Below, one piece after another: positions 9,135 to 19,118 of a stretch of DNA of 64,000 bases. This stretch comes from Microbacterium sp. TNHR37B (GTDB lineage Bacteria; Actinomycetota; Actinomycetes; Actinomycetales; Microbacteriaceae): contig NZ_LQGV01000001.1 in NCBI RefSeq assembly GCF_001620065.1, positions 620,001 through 684,000 of the forward strand. The letters are read 5' to 3'. Below the pieces are notes generated by a model. That model searched no databases, was not told the origin of the DNA, and saw only the letters and a list, made by a program, of their open reading frames with translations. Both the position numbers and the translations under genes were made by a program. Position 1 is the first letter of the stretch. Each line of letters begins with the position of its first letter.

Positions 9135-10298
9135 ATGACGGTGCCGTTCGCGACATCCGCCCGCTCCTCCGTGGGGCTGGAGTGGGAGCTCATGCTGGCC
9201 GACAACGAGTCGGGTGACCTCGTCCCCCGCGCGCCGGAGCTCGTGCCGGACCTGGAAGAGCGCACCGCGCTGGAGCGATACACCGTCACCGGCGAGCTGC
9301 TCACCAACACCGTGGAAGTCACCAGCGGGGTCGGGGACACCGTGGCCGCAGCCGTCGATGACATCGCGGACGCGATCGCCGAGATCCGTACGCTCACCGC
9401 GCCGCGTGGCATCGAGCTCCTCTGCGCCGGCAGCCATCCGTTCGCGCAGTGGTACGACCAGAGCGTCACCGACAAGACGCGTTATCACCGCCTCATCGAG
9501 CGCACCCAATGGTGGGGGCGAAACATGATGATCTGGGGCATCCACATCCACGTGGGGGTCGACGACGTCACCAAGGTCTTCCCGATCATCAATGCCCTGG
9601 CGGTCTATCTTCCGCACCTGCAGGCGCTCTCCGCGTCCAGCCCGTTCTGGGCCGGCGACCGCACCGGCTACGCGTCCAACCGCGCCCTGGTCTTCCAGCA
9701 ACTGCCGACGGCGGGACTCCCCTGGCCGCTGGAGACGTGGTCGGAATTCGAGAACTACCTCGACGACATGGTGCGCACCGGCGTCATGGCGGACGCGACC
9801 GAGGTGCGGTGGGACATCCGTCCCGCACCGCGGTGGGGCACGATCGAGGTCCGCGCGTGCGACGGCATGTCGACCCTTCCGGAACTGGCAGCGGTCGCCG
9901 CCCTCGTGCAGGTGCTCGTCGAGCACCTGTCGCGCGAGATCGACGAGGGCCGCGAGCTCCCGACCATCCCGCCGTGGTTCGTGCGGGAGAACAAGTGGCG
10001 GGCCGCGCGCTACGGCCTCGACGCCCGGGTGATCGTGGATCGCGAGGGGACGCAGCGCCCGGTGGTCGACCACGTGCGCGAGACGATCGAGCGACTCGGC
10101 TCCGTCGCCGAGGAGCTGCACTGCGCACGTGAGCTGGCGGGGATCGAGACGATCCTGTCGCAGGGCGCCAGCTACGCGCGACAGTTGCTCGTCGCAGATG
10201 CCGCCGACGGCGACCTCCGGGAAGTCGTGCAGCACCTCATCCGCGAGTTCCGCGCCGGCCCCACACTGCGGGATCACCTCTCCTCTCCCGCCGTCTGA
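9135..10298 (+). CDS. YbdK-type carboxylate-amine ligase (glutamate-cysteine ligase family 2)
   Basis: A 387-aa protein of the GCS2 family. It is ATP-dependent and would join glutamate or a related carboxylate to an amine; the physiological product is unknown in actinobacteria, which use mycothiol rather than glutathione. Family features: SVGLEWELMLAD at the N-terminus, the CAGSHPFAQW block, the metal-binding GIHIHVGV, and the APRWGTIEVRACD block. The ATG at 9135 is chosen because homology begins directly after it; a second ATG 48 bases upstream has no homologous sequence. It is divergent from rpsP. Confidence 0.87.
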   Translation: MTVPFATSARSSVGLEWELMLADNESGDLVPRAPELVPDLEERTALERYTVTGELLTNTVEVTSGVGDTVAAAVDDIADAIAEIRTLTAPRGIELLCAGSHPFAQWYDQSVTDKTRYHRLIERTQWWGRNMMIWGIHIHVGVDDVTKVFPIINALAVYLPHLQALSASSPFWAGDRTGYASNRALVFQQLPTAGLPWPLETWSEFENYLDDMVRTGVMADATEVRWDIRPAPRWGTIEVRACDGMSTLPELAAVAALVQVLVEHLSREIDEGRELPTIPPWFVRENKWRAARYGLDARVIVDREGTQRPVVDHVRETIERLGSVAEELHCARELAGIETILSQGASYARQLLVADAADGDLREVVQHLIREFRAGPTLRDHLSSPAV

Positions 10299-10316
10299 CG
10301 CCCGGACCTCCCTCCC

Positions 10317-11990
10317 TCATCGCGACGGCTGATCGGCGGTCGCCTCCGCGTCGAGGTGGAAGGTGGAGAGGCCGTGCTCCGTCTTCTGCCAGTAGTGCGG
10401 CTTGGTGATGAGCTGCCAGAGTGCCTTGTACGACGCCGCGGAGTGCAGGATCCAGTAGACCGGGTTCAACATCGCCCAGCCGACCAGCCAGAAGGTGCCG
10501 CGCTTGTACGGCCCCATCATGTTCAGATAGACCATCAGGCCGTTGCCCACGAGGAAGTTCAGGAGGCAGAGCCACAGGACCAGCGGGGGGAAGGCCGCCG
10601 ATACGTCCAGCCATGGGACGGCGAAAGCCGCCACGAGGAGCGCCATGAAGGGGATCACTCCGAGGAACGTCAACGGAGTGCCCGCGATCAGAAGAGTGAA
10701 GGACAGGAAACGCCGCAGGCCGATCTGCGCGATCAGTCTGCCCGGGCGCCGGGCGTGCACCAGCGCCGTCTGCATGTAGCCCTTGATCCACCGGCTGCGC
10801 TGACCGACGAAGACGCCCATCCGGCTGGTCGCTTCCTCCATGGTCGTGGAGTCCACGACGCCGACCCGGTACCCGAGCGCACTCGCGCGGATGCCGAGGT
10901 CGGCATCCTCCGTCACGTTGTACGGGTCCCAGCCGCCGAGCTCCCGCAGGGCCGCGGTACGGAAGTGATTCGACGTCCCGCCGAGTGGAATCGGGAGATC
11001 CCGCACGTCGAGGCCCGCGAGCATGTAGTCGAACCAGTAGCTGTACTCCAGCGCGAACATCCGCGTCAGGATGTTCTCACGGGCATTGAAGTAGTTCAGG
11101 GCGGCCTGCACAACGACCGTCGACTCGTCCGCGCGCGAGAAGGCGACCACGGTCTTCTTCAGCTGATCGGGTTCGGGCGCATCCTCGGCGTCGTAGATCA
11201 CCAGGAACTCGCCACGCGCGACCTCCAGACCCACGTTGCACGCGCGCGGCTTGGTCTGCGGTGTACCCCGCGGAACCGTCACGACGACGAAGTTGGACGG
11301 CGGCTCTGAGACGGCGATGGCGTCGCGCGTCTCGTCGTCCTCCTCCTCGACGAGAATGATCACTTCCAGCTTGTCGACGGGATAGTCGAGTCGGCCGAGG
11401 TTCTCCACCAACCGCCCGACGATCTTCGCCTCGCGGAACACGGGCACGAGCACGGTGTACACCGGGAGGTCCTCATCGCTCAACGCGGCGATCGCGGATG
11501 GCTCCACGCGCTGAACGAGGTCGTATCGGGACCCATGAAGCGCGACCGAGAACTTGAAGAGCGTGCTGCAGAGGAAGACGAGGCTCGCCACCGCGATCAC
11601 GGTGACGATCGTCGGGAGCGGCCAGAGGATCGCGCAGGCGACCACGACCAGGAGAATCGCCACGAGTCCGATCTGCTGTGAGCGGGAGAGGACGCGTCGC
11701 GCCGACAGCTCCGGATCTGCCTCCGCCAGGCCGTTGGCCGCATGATCGGCGAACTCCTCGCGGAACCGGGCGAGGACGCTGTCCACGACCTCGCGGTGGG
11801 AGACCGTCCGCACCTCGATCGCAGCCGCACCGAGGTCGCGCCGGATCTCGTTCCTGACCCCGCGCCCGAGCTCCCGCGAGGCGCCGACGACGATCGTCTC
11901 CCCCTCCCAGGCCAGCGGTATCCACCCTTCTTGCACATATCGGGTGCGCCACTGAGCGTTCCAGAGCGCGGGCTTCGGCGCGGCGTTCAC
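10317..11990 (-). CDS. Membrane GT2 glycosyltransferase with N-terminal MshEN-like region
   Basis: A 557-aa processive-type family 2 glycosyltransferase. Residues 1-100 resemble the MshEN/type II secretion E N-terminal fold (an inference from the PLAWEGETIVVGASRE pattern). Two transmembrane helices follow at about 105-145. The catalytic domain at 175-410 has the nucleotide and metal motifs EEEDDE (215-220), DAED (267-270), TEDAD (360-364) and QRSRW (397-401). Several C-terminal helices end the protein, as in cellulose-synthase-like and N4-adsorption-protein-B-like enzymes. The GTG start overlaps the upstream membrane gene (GTGA) and has GGGAGAG upstream. A role in making an extracellular polysaccharide is inferred. 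Confidence 0.88.
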   Translation of the reverse strand: MNAAPKPALWNAQWRTRYVQEGWIPLAWEGETIVVGASRELGRGVRNEIRRDLGAAAIEVRTVSHREVVDSVLARFREEFADHAANGLAEADPELSARRVLSRSQQIGLVAILLVVVACAILWPLPTIVTVIAVASLVFLCSTLFKFSVALHGSRYDLVQRVEPSAIAALSDEDLPVYTVLVPVFREAKIVGRLVENLGRLDYPVDKLEVIILVEEEDDETRDAIAVSEPPSNFVVVTVPRGTPQTKPRACNVGLEVARGEFLVIYDAEDAPEPDQLKKTVVAFSRADESTVVVQAALNYFNARENILTRMFALEYSYWFDYMLAGLDVRDLPIPLGGTSNHFRTAALRELGGWDPYNVTEDADLGIRASALGYRVGVVDSTTMEEATSRMGVFVGQRSRWIKGYMQTALVHARRPGRLIAQIGLRRFLSFTLLIAGTPLTFLGVIPFMALLVAAFAVPWLDVSAAFPPLVLWLCLLNFLVGNGLMVYLNMMGPYKRGTFWLVGWAMLNPVYWILHSAASYKALWQLITKPHYWQKTEHGLSTFHLDAEATADQPSR

Positions 11991-13162
11991 GCGGTCTCTC
12001 CCACCACGACGCCGAGCCAGTCGCGAAGTGTCGCCCATTGAGAGGACGTCACCCAGCCGATGAGCCACAGCACGACGGCGACGCTCGCCGTCAGGAGCCG
12101 ATGAGCGATGGTCGTCGCCGCGGGGACGATGGCCACAGCGAGCAGGAGCATGAGCGTGTAGGTGGTGCCGGCGTTACCGGGGGGCGTCAGGCCCAGGAAG
12201 TAGGCGATCAGCGTGCTCACGGCGAGGAACACGGCGATCAGCGCGGTGCCCGGAAACCGCAGGGCGAACGAGGTGAGGATCATGACCACGACGGGCGCGA
12301 GAAACAACAGGCCCCCAGGCGAGGTCACCGAGCCGAGGAAGCCCTCCACCCGCTCCGGGTGCCACACGAGATCGCCGCGCACCATGGCCAGCGGTCCCGC
12401 CCCGAAGGCGATCCCGAGAAGGGCCAGGGACGCGAACAGCGCCAGAGTCGGGAAGGCGACGACGAAGGCGTTGGCGAGCCTCGCACCGCGGCGGGACTGG
12501 ATGATCAGCGTGCCGGCAACGGCCGCGACGAGGGCGGAGAAGGTCACCGTGGAGTCCGAGCACGCGGCGCAAGCGAAGAGCAATCCCGCCCGGAACCCGG
12601 CCTGCGTGTTGGCCCACGTGACGAATCGCACGAGGTCGACCATGCCCAGCCCGAAGAAGAGCAACCCGACGACCGATTCGAAGTTCGTCGTGGCGATATA
12701 GGCGAAGATGGGCGTCGTCGCCAGGGCCAGGGTGAAGACGATCCTCATGCCGAACGGAAATCCCTTGCGCTGCAGGGATTGGACGATCAGCTGCAGCATG
12801 AGGCTGGCAGCCGCGCTGCCCGCGATCGCGAGCCCGTATGCACCGCCGGGAATGAGCAGAGCGAGCAGGCTCGTGAGCGGCGGGTACAGAGCCCCGACGA
12901 TCCCCACCCCCTCGTCGAACGCTCCTCGCGTCAGCACGGGTACACGCTCGGCGAGGGCACCGTTCGCCGTCGCCGACCAGTCACCGCCGCTTCCGAGGTG
13001 GTAGAGGGTCGCTATCGCCGCGAAGACCGCCGCGATGAGCAGCCGCAGACCCCACCGCGCCCATGGGGAGGCCGGGTACTTCGCCAGCCGGCCCGACTCA
13101 CTTTCGACGAAGAGCGGCGTGTCCCGCTCGAACACGGACGTCGCCGAGACTGTCCTTGCCAC
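11987..13162 (-). CDS. Polytopic membrane protein partner of the glycosyltransferase
   Basis: About 391 aa with roughly ten hydrophobic segments and no clear catalytic motif. A glycosyltransferase-C-like topology is possible: a large loop follows the first helix (residues about 55-85, with the GDWSATANGALAE segment). It overlaps the GT2 gene by 4 bases and so is co-translated. I chose GTG 13162 (ARTVSATSVFERDTPLF follows); an ATG-type start at 13231 would add 23 residues of low-complexity sequence. Likely function: lipid-linked sugar transfer or polymer export in the same pathway as the GT2. Confidence 0.7.
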   Translation of the reverse strand: MARTVSATSVFERDTPLFVESESGRLAKYPASPWARWGLRLLIAAVFAAIATLYHLGSGGDWSATANGALAERVPVLTRGAFDEGVGIVGALYPPLTSLLALLIPGGAYGLAIAGSAAASLMLQLIVQSLQRKGFPFGMRIVFTLALATTPIFAYIATTNFESVVGLLFFGLGMVDLVRFVTWANTQAGFRAGLLFACAACSDSTVTFSALVAAVAGTLIIQSRRGARLANAFVVAFPTLALFASLALLGIAFGAGPLAMVRGDLVWHPERVEGFLGSVTSPGGLLFLAPVVVMILTSFALRFPGTALIAVFLAVSTLIAYFLGLTPPGNAGTTYTLMLLLAVAIVPAATTIAHRLLTASVAVVLWLIGWVTSSQWATLRDWLGVVVGETA

Positions 13163-13285
13163 TTGCCACCCGCCAGCTTCTCCCCCGCACGGCCCCCAGC
13201 GGTCGACGCCGCCATCGGCGTCGCACATCATTGCGGGTCAGCATAGCGTCGGGTCAGCCGATGATGTCGAACTCGGCCGCGCGCC

Positions 13286-14839
13286 TCATCCCTTGCCGAA
13301 GAGCTTCTGGATCTCTGCCAGATCCGGCTCGCCGGGCGTCGGGCGTCCCAGACCGAATCCGCTGCCGGCGGGCGTGGCACCCGTGGACGACGCGGCGAGG
13401 CCGGCGTTCTCGGCCGCCCTCTTCGCCGGGTTTCCCGAGCGGGAGCCGCCCGACTTCTTCTGCTTGTTCCCGCGCTTGCTCGACGCGCCCGGTTTGCCGC
13501 CCATCGGCCCCATGCCGGGAATGTTGGGCACTCCGCCGCGAGCGACCGTCTTCATCATCTTCGCGGCCTGGTCGAACCGTTGCACGAGCTGGTTGACGTC
13601 GGTCACGGTCATGCCGGATCCGCGCGCGATCCGCAGTCGGCGTGACCCGTTGAGCAGCTTGGGGTTGCGGCGCTCGACGGGGGTCATCGACCGGATGATG
13701 GCCTCGGTGCGGTCGATCTCGCGTTCGTCGAAGTTCTCGAGCTGCTGCTTCATGTTGCCGGCGCCCGGCAACATCCCCAGCATCTTCTTCATCGAGCCCA
13801 TCTTCTTGAACTGCTGCATCTGCTCGAGGAAGTCCTCGAGGGTGAACTGCTCGGTCGCGAGCTTCTCGGCGACCTTCCGCGCCTCTTCCTCGTCGAACGC
13901 GGCCTGCGCCTGCTCGATGAGCGTGAGGATGTCACCGAGATCGAGGATGCGGCTGGCCATCCGATCGGGATGGAACGGCTCGAGATCCTCGAGGTTCTCG
14001 CCGGTCGACGCGAAGATGATGGGGCGTCCCGTGACGGAGGCGACCGAGAGCGCCGCCCCACCGCGAGCGTCACCGTCGAGCTTGGACAGCACGACGCCGG
14101 TGAAGTCGACGCCCTCCTGGAAGGCGCGGGCCGTGTTCACGGCGTCCTGACCGATCATCGCGTCGATCACGAAGAGGACCTCGTCGGGATCGACCGCTCG
14201 GCGGATGTCGGCCGCCTGCTTCATGAGCTCGGCATCGACACCCAGACGGCCCGCGGTGTCGACGATGACGACGTCGTGCTGATGCCGACGCGCATGCTCG
14301 ACGCCGTCGCGCGCGACGCGGACCGGGTCTCCCACGCCGTTGCCGGGTTCCGGGGCGAAGATAGTGGCTCCCGCGCGTTCGGCGACGACCGTCAACTGGC
14401 CGACGGCGTCGGGGCGCTGAAGATCGGCCGCGACGAGCAGTGGCGTGTGGCCGTCCTTCTCGAGCATCCGCGCCAGCTTGCCGGCGAAGGTCGTCTTGCC
14501 CGATCCCTGGAGACCGGCGAGCATGATCACGGTCGGAGGGTTCTTCGCGAACTGCAGCCGACGCTGCTGACCTCCGAGGATCCCGATCAGCTCTTCATTG
14601 ACGATCTGGACCACCTGCTGCGCGGGGTTCAGCGCCCGGTTGACCTCGTCTCCCAGGGCGCGCTCGCGGACGCGCGCGGTGAAGTCCTTGACCACCGTCA
14701 GCGCGACGTCCGCGTCCAGCAGCGCCCGCCGGATCTCCCGGACCGTGCCGTCCACGTCGGCGGGCGACAGCTTGCCCTTGGTGCGGAGGTTCCGGAAGGT
14801 CTCGGTGAGCCGGTCGGAGAGTGTGCCGAAAGTCGCCAT
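13286..14839 (-). CDS. ffh: Signal recognition particle protein Ffh
   Basis: A 517-aa SRP GTPase. The N domain spans about 1-95. The G domain begins with G1 [11 protein letters not shown] (107-117) and continues with DTAGRLGVD and [10 protein letters not shown]. The methionine-rich M domain ([19 protein letters not shown]) binds 4.5S RNA and signal peptides. A C-terminal Lys/Ser/Gly-rich tail of about 80 residues is longer than in model species but common in Actinobacteria. It cooperates with FtsY, encoded 3.3 kb away. Confidence 0.97.
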   Translation of the reverse strand: MATFGTLSDRLTETFRNLRTKGKLSPADVDGTVREIRRALLDADVALTVVKDFTARVRERALGDEVNRALNPAQQVVQIVNEELIGILGGQQRRLQFAKNPPTVIMLAGLQGSGKTTFAGKLARMLEKDGHTPLLVAADLQRPDAVGQLTVVAERAGATIFAPEPGNGVGDPVRVARDGVEHARRHQHDVVIVDTAGRLGVDAELMKQAADIRRAVDPDEVLFVIDAMIGQDAVNTARAFQEGVDFTGVVLSKLDGDARGGAALSVASVTGRPIIFASTGENLEDLEPFHPDRMASRILDLGDILTLIEQAQAAFDEEEARKVAEKLATEQFTLEDFLEQMQQFKKMGSMKKMLGMLPGAGNMKQQLENFDEREIDRTEAIIRSMTPVERRNPKLLNGSRRLRIARGSGMTVTDVNQLVQRFDQAAKMMKTVARGGVPNIPGMGPMGGKPGASSKRGNKQKKSGGSRSGNPAKRAAENAGLAASSTGATPAGSGFGLGRPTPGEPDLAEIQKLFGKG

Positions 14840-14851
14840 GATGCACCGATT

Positions 14852-15841
14852 CTACGGGAGGGGGTGAGCGTCCAGACGCCCGCCCTCGCCCGTCATCGGG
14901 CCGAGCTCCTGGAAGAAGGTGACCTGAAGCCCCGCCGGCGCCCGCACGCGCGCATTGACGGATCGCCACGGCGTCTCCCTCGGCGTCGCCTCCAGCAGCG
15001 CCCCCGCCTGCGTCGCCGACAGCGTCGCCGCTGCGGCGTCGTCCACCTCGAGGCCGATCCGCACCGACTCGCTCGGGGCGTTCCCGTCCGTCTCGACGGC
15101 GTCGATCATGTCGATCTGCGCGGCGTTGGCCAGCTCCACCGTCGCCCGGCCGGCCTCGAGGATCGCGACGCGAGCATCACCGTCGCCGTGGAAAGCCGCC
15201 CGCTGCGGCATACCGAGCACATCACGGTAGAACCGGAGGGCACCGTCGAAGTCGTCGGCGCGGGTCACCACGCGGAGCTGGCGGACAGGGGCAGGCAACG
15301 TCGGCGCGGCGGCATCCAGCGCGGCCGAGAGGACGTCGTCGAGCCGAACGTGACCGGGCCCCCGTCGCGCCCACTCGGCCAGAGCGGCCGTGACGGCCCC
15401 CGCATGCGCGCTGCCGACGACGTCGGCGACGAGCGGCGAGCACCCGTCGCGCTGCACGCGGGCGGCGATCGCGGCACTGAGCCGGGCGCGACGCCACGCC
15501 ATCTCGCGCGGGAGCTCGTCGGCCAGCCCCATCGCCTCGGCATGCGTCATGGCCAGGGCCAGGCTGTCCGGACGGAGGTCGGTCATCGCGGTGGTCACGG
15601 CCTCGCGGACCACGGCGCCGGCGACGAGAGACGCCTCCGCGGCATCGATGCGCTCGTCGAGTCCCGCCCACAGCACCGCCGACTTGGAAGAGAAGTAGTT
15701 GAAGAAGCTCGACCGCGCCACCCCCGCCCGGCGTGCGATGTCGTCGACAGTCGTCTGCGCATAGCCGCGTTCGAGGAACAACTCACAGGCGGCCTCGGCG
15801 ATGGTCTCGGGAGTCGTGGACCTGGGTCTGCCGGCGCGCAT
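14852..15841 (-). CDS. TetR-type regulator fused to a VOC/glyoxalase domain
   Basis: A 329-aa two-domain protein. Residues 1-60 are a TetR helix-turn-helix ([21 protein letters not shown]) and 60-180 the helical TetR C-terminal region. Residues 185-315 are a VOC (vicinal oxygen chelate) domain starting [23 protein letters not shown], with GLEVDD and a C-terminal [12 protein letters not shown] strand. A regulator carrying its own glyoxalase-like domain suggests it senses the small molecule or antibiotic the VOC domain binds; that is inference. It is divergent from lipB, and a palindromic operator candidate lies in the 58-bp gap. Confidence 0.88.
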   Translation of the reverse strand: MRAGRPRSTTPETIAEAACELFLERGYAQTTVDDIARRAGVARSSFFNYFSSKSAVLWAGLDERIDAAEASLVAGAVVREAVTTAMTDLRPDSLALAMTHAEAMGLADELPREMAWRRARLSAAIAARVQRDGCSPLVADVVGSAHAGAVTAALAEWARRGPGHVRLDDVLSAALDAAAPTLPAPVRQLRVVTRADDFDGALRFYRDVLGMPQRAAFHGDGDARVAILEAGRATVELANAAQIDMIDAVETDGNAPSESVRIGLEVDDAAAATLSATQAGALLEATPRETPWRSVNARVRAPAGLQVTFFQELGPMTGEGGRLDAHPLP

Positions 15842-15868
15842 GCCGCCAGCCTATCGATGGCGTATTGT

Positions 15869-15881
15869 TGGACGGCGTCCA
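15869..15881. promoter_or_regulatory. Palindromic operator candidate between TetR-VOC and lipB
   Basis: TGGACGGCGTCCA is a perfect 6-bp inverted repeat around one central base, flanked by TTGT and GTTATC. TetR proteins commonly autoregulate through such sites. TTATCT just downstream (15883-15888) could be the -10 of lipB, so binding might also affect lipB. Confidence 0.5.
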
Positions 15882-15899
15882 GTTATCTGAGGAGGGCTC

Positions 15900-16541
15900 A
15901 TGCTGGCTGTCGAGAACGTGGGGCTCGCGCCCGACCTGGTCCCCTACTCCGAGGCATGGGCGCTCCAGCGACGACGCCACTCCGAGATCGTGGCCGGAGA
16001 GCGGGAGGACACGCTGCTGTTGCTCGAGCACGAGGCCGTCTACACCGCGGGCGCGCGCACCGCGCGCCACGAGCGGCCCCAAGACGGCACTCCTGTCATC
16101 GACGTCGATCGCGGTGGCAAGATCACCTGGCACGGCCCCGGTCAGCTCGTCGGCTATCCCCTCGTCCGCCTCCCGGAGCCCGTGGACGTCGTCGCTCACG
16201 TGCGGCGACTGGAGTCCGTCCTGATCCAGGTGCTTCGGGAGTTCGGCGTCAATGGCCATCGCGTCGAGGGACGCAGCGGGGTCTGGGTGCGCCGCCCCCT
16301 GTCCGAGGACAAGGTCGCGGCCATCGGCGTGCGCGTGCAGCGCGGGGTCACCATGCACGGCTTCGCCCTCAACTGCGACAACTCGCTCCTCCCGTTCTCG
16401 CGCATCATCCCGTGCGGGATCACCGATGCCGGCGTGACGACGCTGAGCGAAGTCGCCGGGCGGGTGATCACCCCGGCCGAGGCCCTGCCCGTCGTGGAGG
16501 CCGCCTTCCGTGTCGCGTTCGCGACGGAGGTGGCCGCATGA
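15900..16541 (+). CDS. lipB: Lipoyl(octanoyl) transferase
   Basis: A 213-aa enzyme that moves octanoyl groups from acyl carrier protein to lipoyl domains. The catalytic Cys172 lies in [14 protein letters not shown] and Lys138 in [26 protein letters not shown] is the family signature. GAGGAGGGCTC just upstream of ATG 15900 is a strong ribosome binding site. Its stop overlaps the lipA start (ATGA), giving the classical lipB-lipA pair. Confidence 0.96.
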   Translation: MLAVENVGLAPDLVPYSEAWALQRRRHSEIVAGEREDTLLLLEHEAVYTAGARTARHERPQDGTPVIDVDRGGKITWHGPGQLVGYPLVRLPEPVDVVAHVRRLESVLIQVLREFGVNGHRVEGRSGVWVRRPLSEDKVAAIGVRVQRGVTMHGFALNCDNSLLPFSRIIPCGITDAGVTTLSEVAGRVITPAEALPVVEAAFRVAFATEVAA

Positions 16542-17554
16542 GCTGTGGCGTCACCGTCGACCCCGGCGGCTCCCCCGCCGCTCCCGAAGGGCGCCGACTG
16601 CTCCGGCTGGAGGTGCGCAATGCGCAGACGCCGATCGAGCGAAAGCCGGAATGGATCAAGACGCGGGCGAAGATGGGCCCGGAGTACCAGCAGCTCCATG
16701 CTCTCGTGAAGGACGAGCAACTGCACACCGTGTGCCAGGAAGCAGGTTGCCCCAACATCTACGAGTGCTGGGAAGACCGGGAAGCGACATTCCTCATCGG
16801 CGGCTCGCAGTGCACGCGACGGTGCGACTTCTGCCAGATCGACACCGGCAAGCCCGCGGCCTACGACACCGACGAGCCTCGCCGCGTCGCCGAGAGCGTC
16901 GCTCGGATGCAGTTGCGGTACGCCACCGTGACCTGCGTCGCGCGCGATGATCTGCCCGATGGGGGTGCGTGGCTGAACGCCGAGACGGTACGGCGCATCC
17001 ACGCGGCGAACCCCGGCACCGGCGTCGAGCTCCTGGCGACCGACTTCAACGGCCGCCCCGACCTCCTCGACGAGGTGTTCGCCTCCCGGCCCGAAGTGTT
17101 CGCGCACAACGTCGAGACCGTGCCGCGGATCTTCAAGCGCATCCGGCCCGCCTTCCGCTACGAGAGGTCACTGGACGTCCTCACCCAAGCCCGTGAAGCC
17201 GGGCTGATCACGAAGTCCAACCTCATCCTCGGGATGGGCGAGGAGAAGGCGGAAGTGATCTCGGCGCTGCAGGACCTGCACGATGCCGGGACGGACATCG
17301 TCACGATCACGCAATATCTGCGTCCGACGCCCCGCCACCTCCCGGTCGACCGATGGGTGCGCCCCGAAGAGTTCGTGGAGTTCAAGAACGAAGCGGAGCG
17401 CATCGGCTTCCTCGGCGTGCTCGCGGGTCCGCTCGTACGGTCTTCCTACCGCGCCGGGCGCCTCTGGGCACAGTCCATGGTCAGCAAGGGACGCGAGATC
17501 CCCGCGGGGCTGGCTCACCTCGCCGACGGGGCGGAGTTCGCCCAGGCCGTGTGA
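16538..17554 (+). CDS. lipA: Lipoyl synthase (radical SAM)
   Basis: A 338-aa radical SAM enzyme that inserts two sulfurs into octanoyl groups. Both clusters are visible: auxiliary cysteines C66, C71 and C77 ([12 protein letters not shown]), and the radical SAM cysteines C92, C96 and C99 (CTRRCDFC). A C-terminal RSSYRAG supplies the conserved serine. The start overlaps lipB by 4 bases. Confidence 0.97.
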   Translation: MSCGVTVDPGGSPAAPEGRRLLRLEVRNAQTPIERKPEWIKTRAKMGPEYQQLHALVKDEQLHTVCQEAGCPNIYECWEDREATFLIGGSQCTRRCDFCQIDTGKPAAYDTDEPRRVAESVARMQLRYATVTCVARDDLPDGGAWLNAETVRRIHAANPGTGVELLATDFNGRPDLLDEVFASRPEVFAHNVETVPRIFKRIRPAFRYERSLDVLTQAREAGLITKSNLILGMGEEKAEVISALQDLHDAGTDIVTITQYLRPTPRHLPVDRWVRPEEFVEFKNEAERIGFLGVLAGPLVRSSYRAGRLWAQSMVSKGREIPAGLAHLADGAEFAQAV

Positions 17555-17584
17555 TCCAGGCCGCTACGCGCCGAACGCTGCGAC

Positions 17585-18085
17585 TCAATCGGCGCTGGTG
17601 ACCGACTGGACGGAGCCGTCGCCGGCGAGATTGACCAAGAGCACCTCGTCGGTCGCGTCACGGTCGAGCGCATACTCGAGCACCGCGAAGGGATCCGTCC
17701 CGCCGTGCTCATCGGCGAGGATCGTCATGCTGACCAGCTGCAGCGACCGGATCACATCGATGTGCGTGTCGCCGGAGATGTCGGCGAGGAAGGCTTCGAG
17801 GTCCTCCCCCAGCTGCTCCTGCTGCTGAAGGATGTACTCCGTGACCTCGCTCGTGCGGTCGTCGAGCTCAGAGACCATCGCGTTCCGAGCCCGCAGATCG
17901 ACGTCTTCAATCGCGGAGATCATGGCGGCAGCGACGTCGAGAGCCTCGACCGAGACATCGTCCTGGTCCGGCGCGGTCAGGTCGACCGTGACCGTCTGGT
18001 CCCCGAAGTCCACCACCTCGCTCCAGAAGATCGATCCGTCGGGGCCGGACTCCAGCAGCCCGAAGTAGTCGTGCTCGATCGCCAT
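17585..18085 (-). CDS. DUF2004-like acidic protein
   Basis: A 166-aa acidic protein resembling the DUF2004 family (start MAIEHDYFGLLE, then IFWSEVVDFGDQTVTVDLTAP). No catalytic motif, signal peptide or membrane segment is visible. I prefer ATG 18085 to an upstream TTG at 18097. It is convergent with lipA and downstream of ftsY on the same strand; no functional link is evident. Confidence 0.72.
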   Translation of the reverse strand: MAIEHDYFGLLESGPDGSIFWSEVVDFGDQTVTVDLTAPDQDDVSVEALDVAAAMISAIEDVDLRARNAMVSELDDRTSEVTEYILQQQEQLGEDLEAFLADISGDTHIDVIRSLQLVSMTILADEHGGTDPFAVLEYALDRDATDEVLLVNLAGDGSVQSVTSAD

Positions 18086-18157
18086 GGCTCTATGCAATCA
18101 CCCTGCGACGGTCCGCGCGACCCACTGCGGTGGTGGGAGGTCGACGGGAGCGAGCGT

Positions 18158-19030
18158 TCAGTCGACCAGGGCCGAGGCGAACACGTGCGGGGTGAAGCCG
18201 GTGAGGTCACCGATGCCCTCGCCCTGACCCAACAGTTTCACGGGGATGCCGGTGCGTTCCTGCACGGCGAGCACGAAGCCGCCCCGTGCGGAGCCGTCCA
18301 GCTTGGTCAGGACGAGCCCCGTCACGCCCGCATGCTGGAGGAACGCCTCCGCCTGCATCACGCCGTTCTGTCCGGTCGTGGCGTCCAGGACGAGCAGTAC
18401 CTCGCTGATCGGCGCGAGCTTTTCGATCACGCGCCGGATCTTGGTGAGCTCGTCCATGAGCCCGCCCTTGGTGTGCAGACGGCCAGCCGTGTCGACGAGG
18501 ACGATCTCGGTGCCCGTGCGCAGAGCATGGTCGATGGTCTGATAGGCGACCGAGGCGGGGTCCTGACCCTCCTGCTGCGGACGCACGATGGCTGCGCCGC
18601 CGCGCTGGGCCCACGTCGCGAGCTGGTCCACCGCCGCGGCCCGGAAGGTGTCGGCCGCTCCGACCACGACCGACCGTCCGAAACGCTGCAGGTAGTGCGC
18701 GAACTTGCCGATCGTCGTGGTCTTTCCCACCCCGTTCACCCCGACCACGAGGACGACGGCGGGACGCTCGGTGAGCTTGAGCGTGGTGTCGAACCGCGCG
18801 AAATGCTCCTCGAGCGTCTCGCGCAGCATCCGCTGCAGATCCCGCGGATCGGTGGTGCGGAAACGCTCCACTTTCTCCCGGAGTTCGTCCAGCAGCCGCT
18901 CGGTGATGTCCGGGCCGAAGTCCGCCGTCAGCAGGGCGGTCTCCAGGTCTTCCCACGTCGTCTCGTCGATCGTCGGCTTGACGAACATGCCGCGCAATGC
19001 ACGACCCAGGGACCACGAACTCTCCGCCAT
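18158..19030 (-). CDS. ftsY: SRP receptor FtsY
   Basis: A 290-aa SRP-receptor GTPase that docks ribosome-SRP complexes at the membrane. The NG domain is complete: G1 GVNGVGKTTTIGK at about 97-109, then DTAGRLHTKGG and TKLDGSARGG. The long acidic A domain of E. coli FtsY is absent and the protein starts directly with the amphipathic helix SWSLGRALRGMF, typical of short actinobacterial FtsY. It follows smc after 88 bases. Confidence 0.96.
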   Translation of the reverse strand: MAESSWSLGRALRGMFVKPTIDETTWEDLETALLTADFGPDITERLLDELREKVERFRTTDPRDLQRMLRETLEEHFARFDTTLKLTERPAVVLVVGVNGVGKTTTIGKFAHYLQRFGRSVVVGAADTFRAAAVDQLATWAQRGGAAIVRPQQEGQDPASVAYQTIDHALRTGTEIVLVDTAGRLHTKGGLMDELTKIRRVIEKLAPISEVLLVLDATTGQNGVMQAEAFLQHAGVTGLVLTKLDGSARGGFVLAVQERTGIPVKLLGQGEGIGDLTGFTPHVFASALVD

Positions 19031-19118
19031 ATCTCCAGCCTAGGAGGTCGTCGGGGAAAGGATCGCGTCGATGCCGCATCGCGCGACCTCGCGAACGAGT
19101 GCCGTGACGCGCACCGAC

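Noticed and set aside
13970..16537. Long open frame that continues in frame into lipA
   Set aside because: The first 856 residues are antisense to ffh and the TetR-VOC gene or out of frame with lipB; only the lipA part from ATG 16538 has homology and a coupled start.
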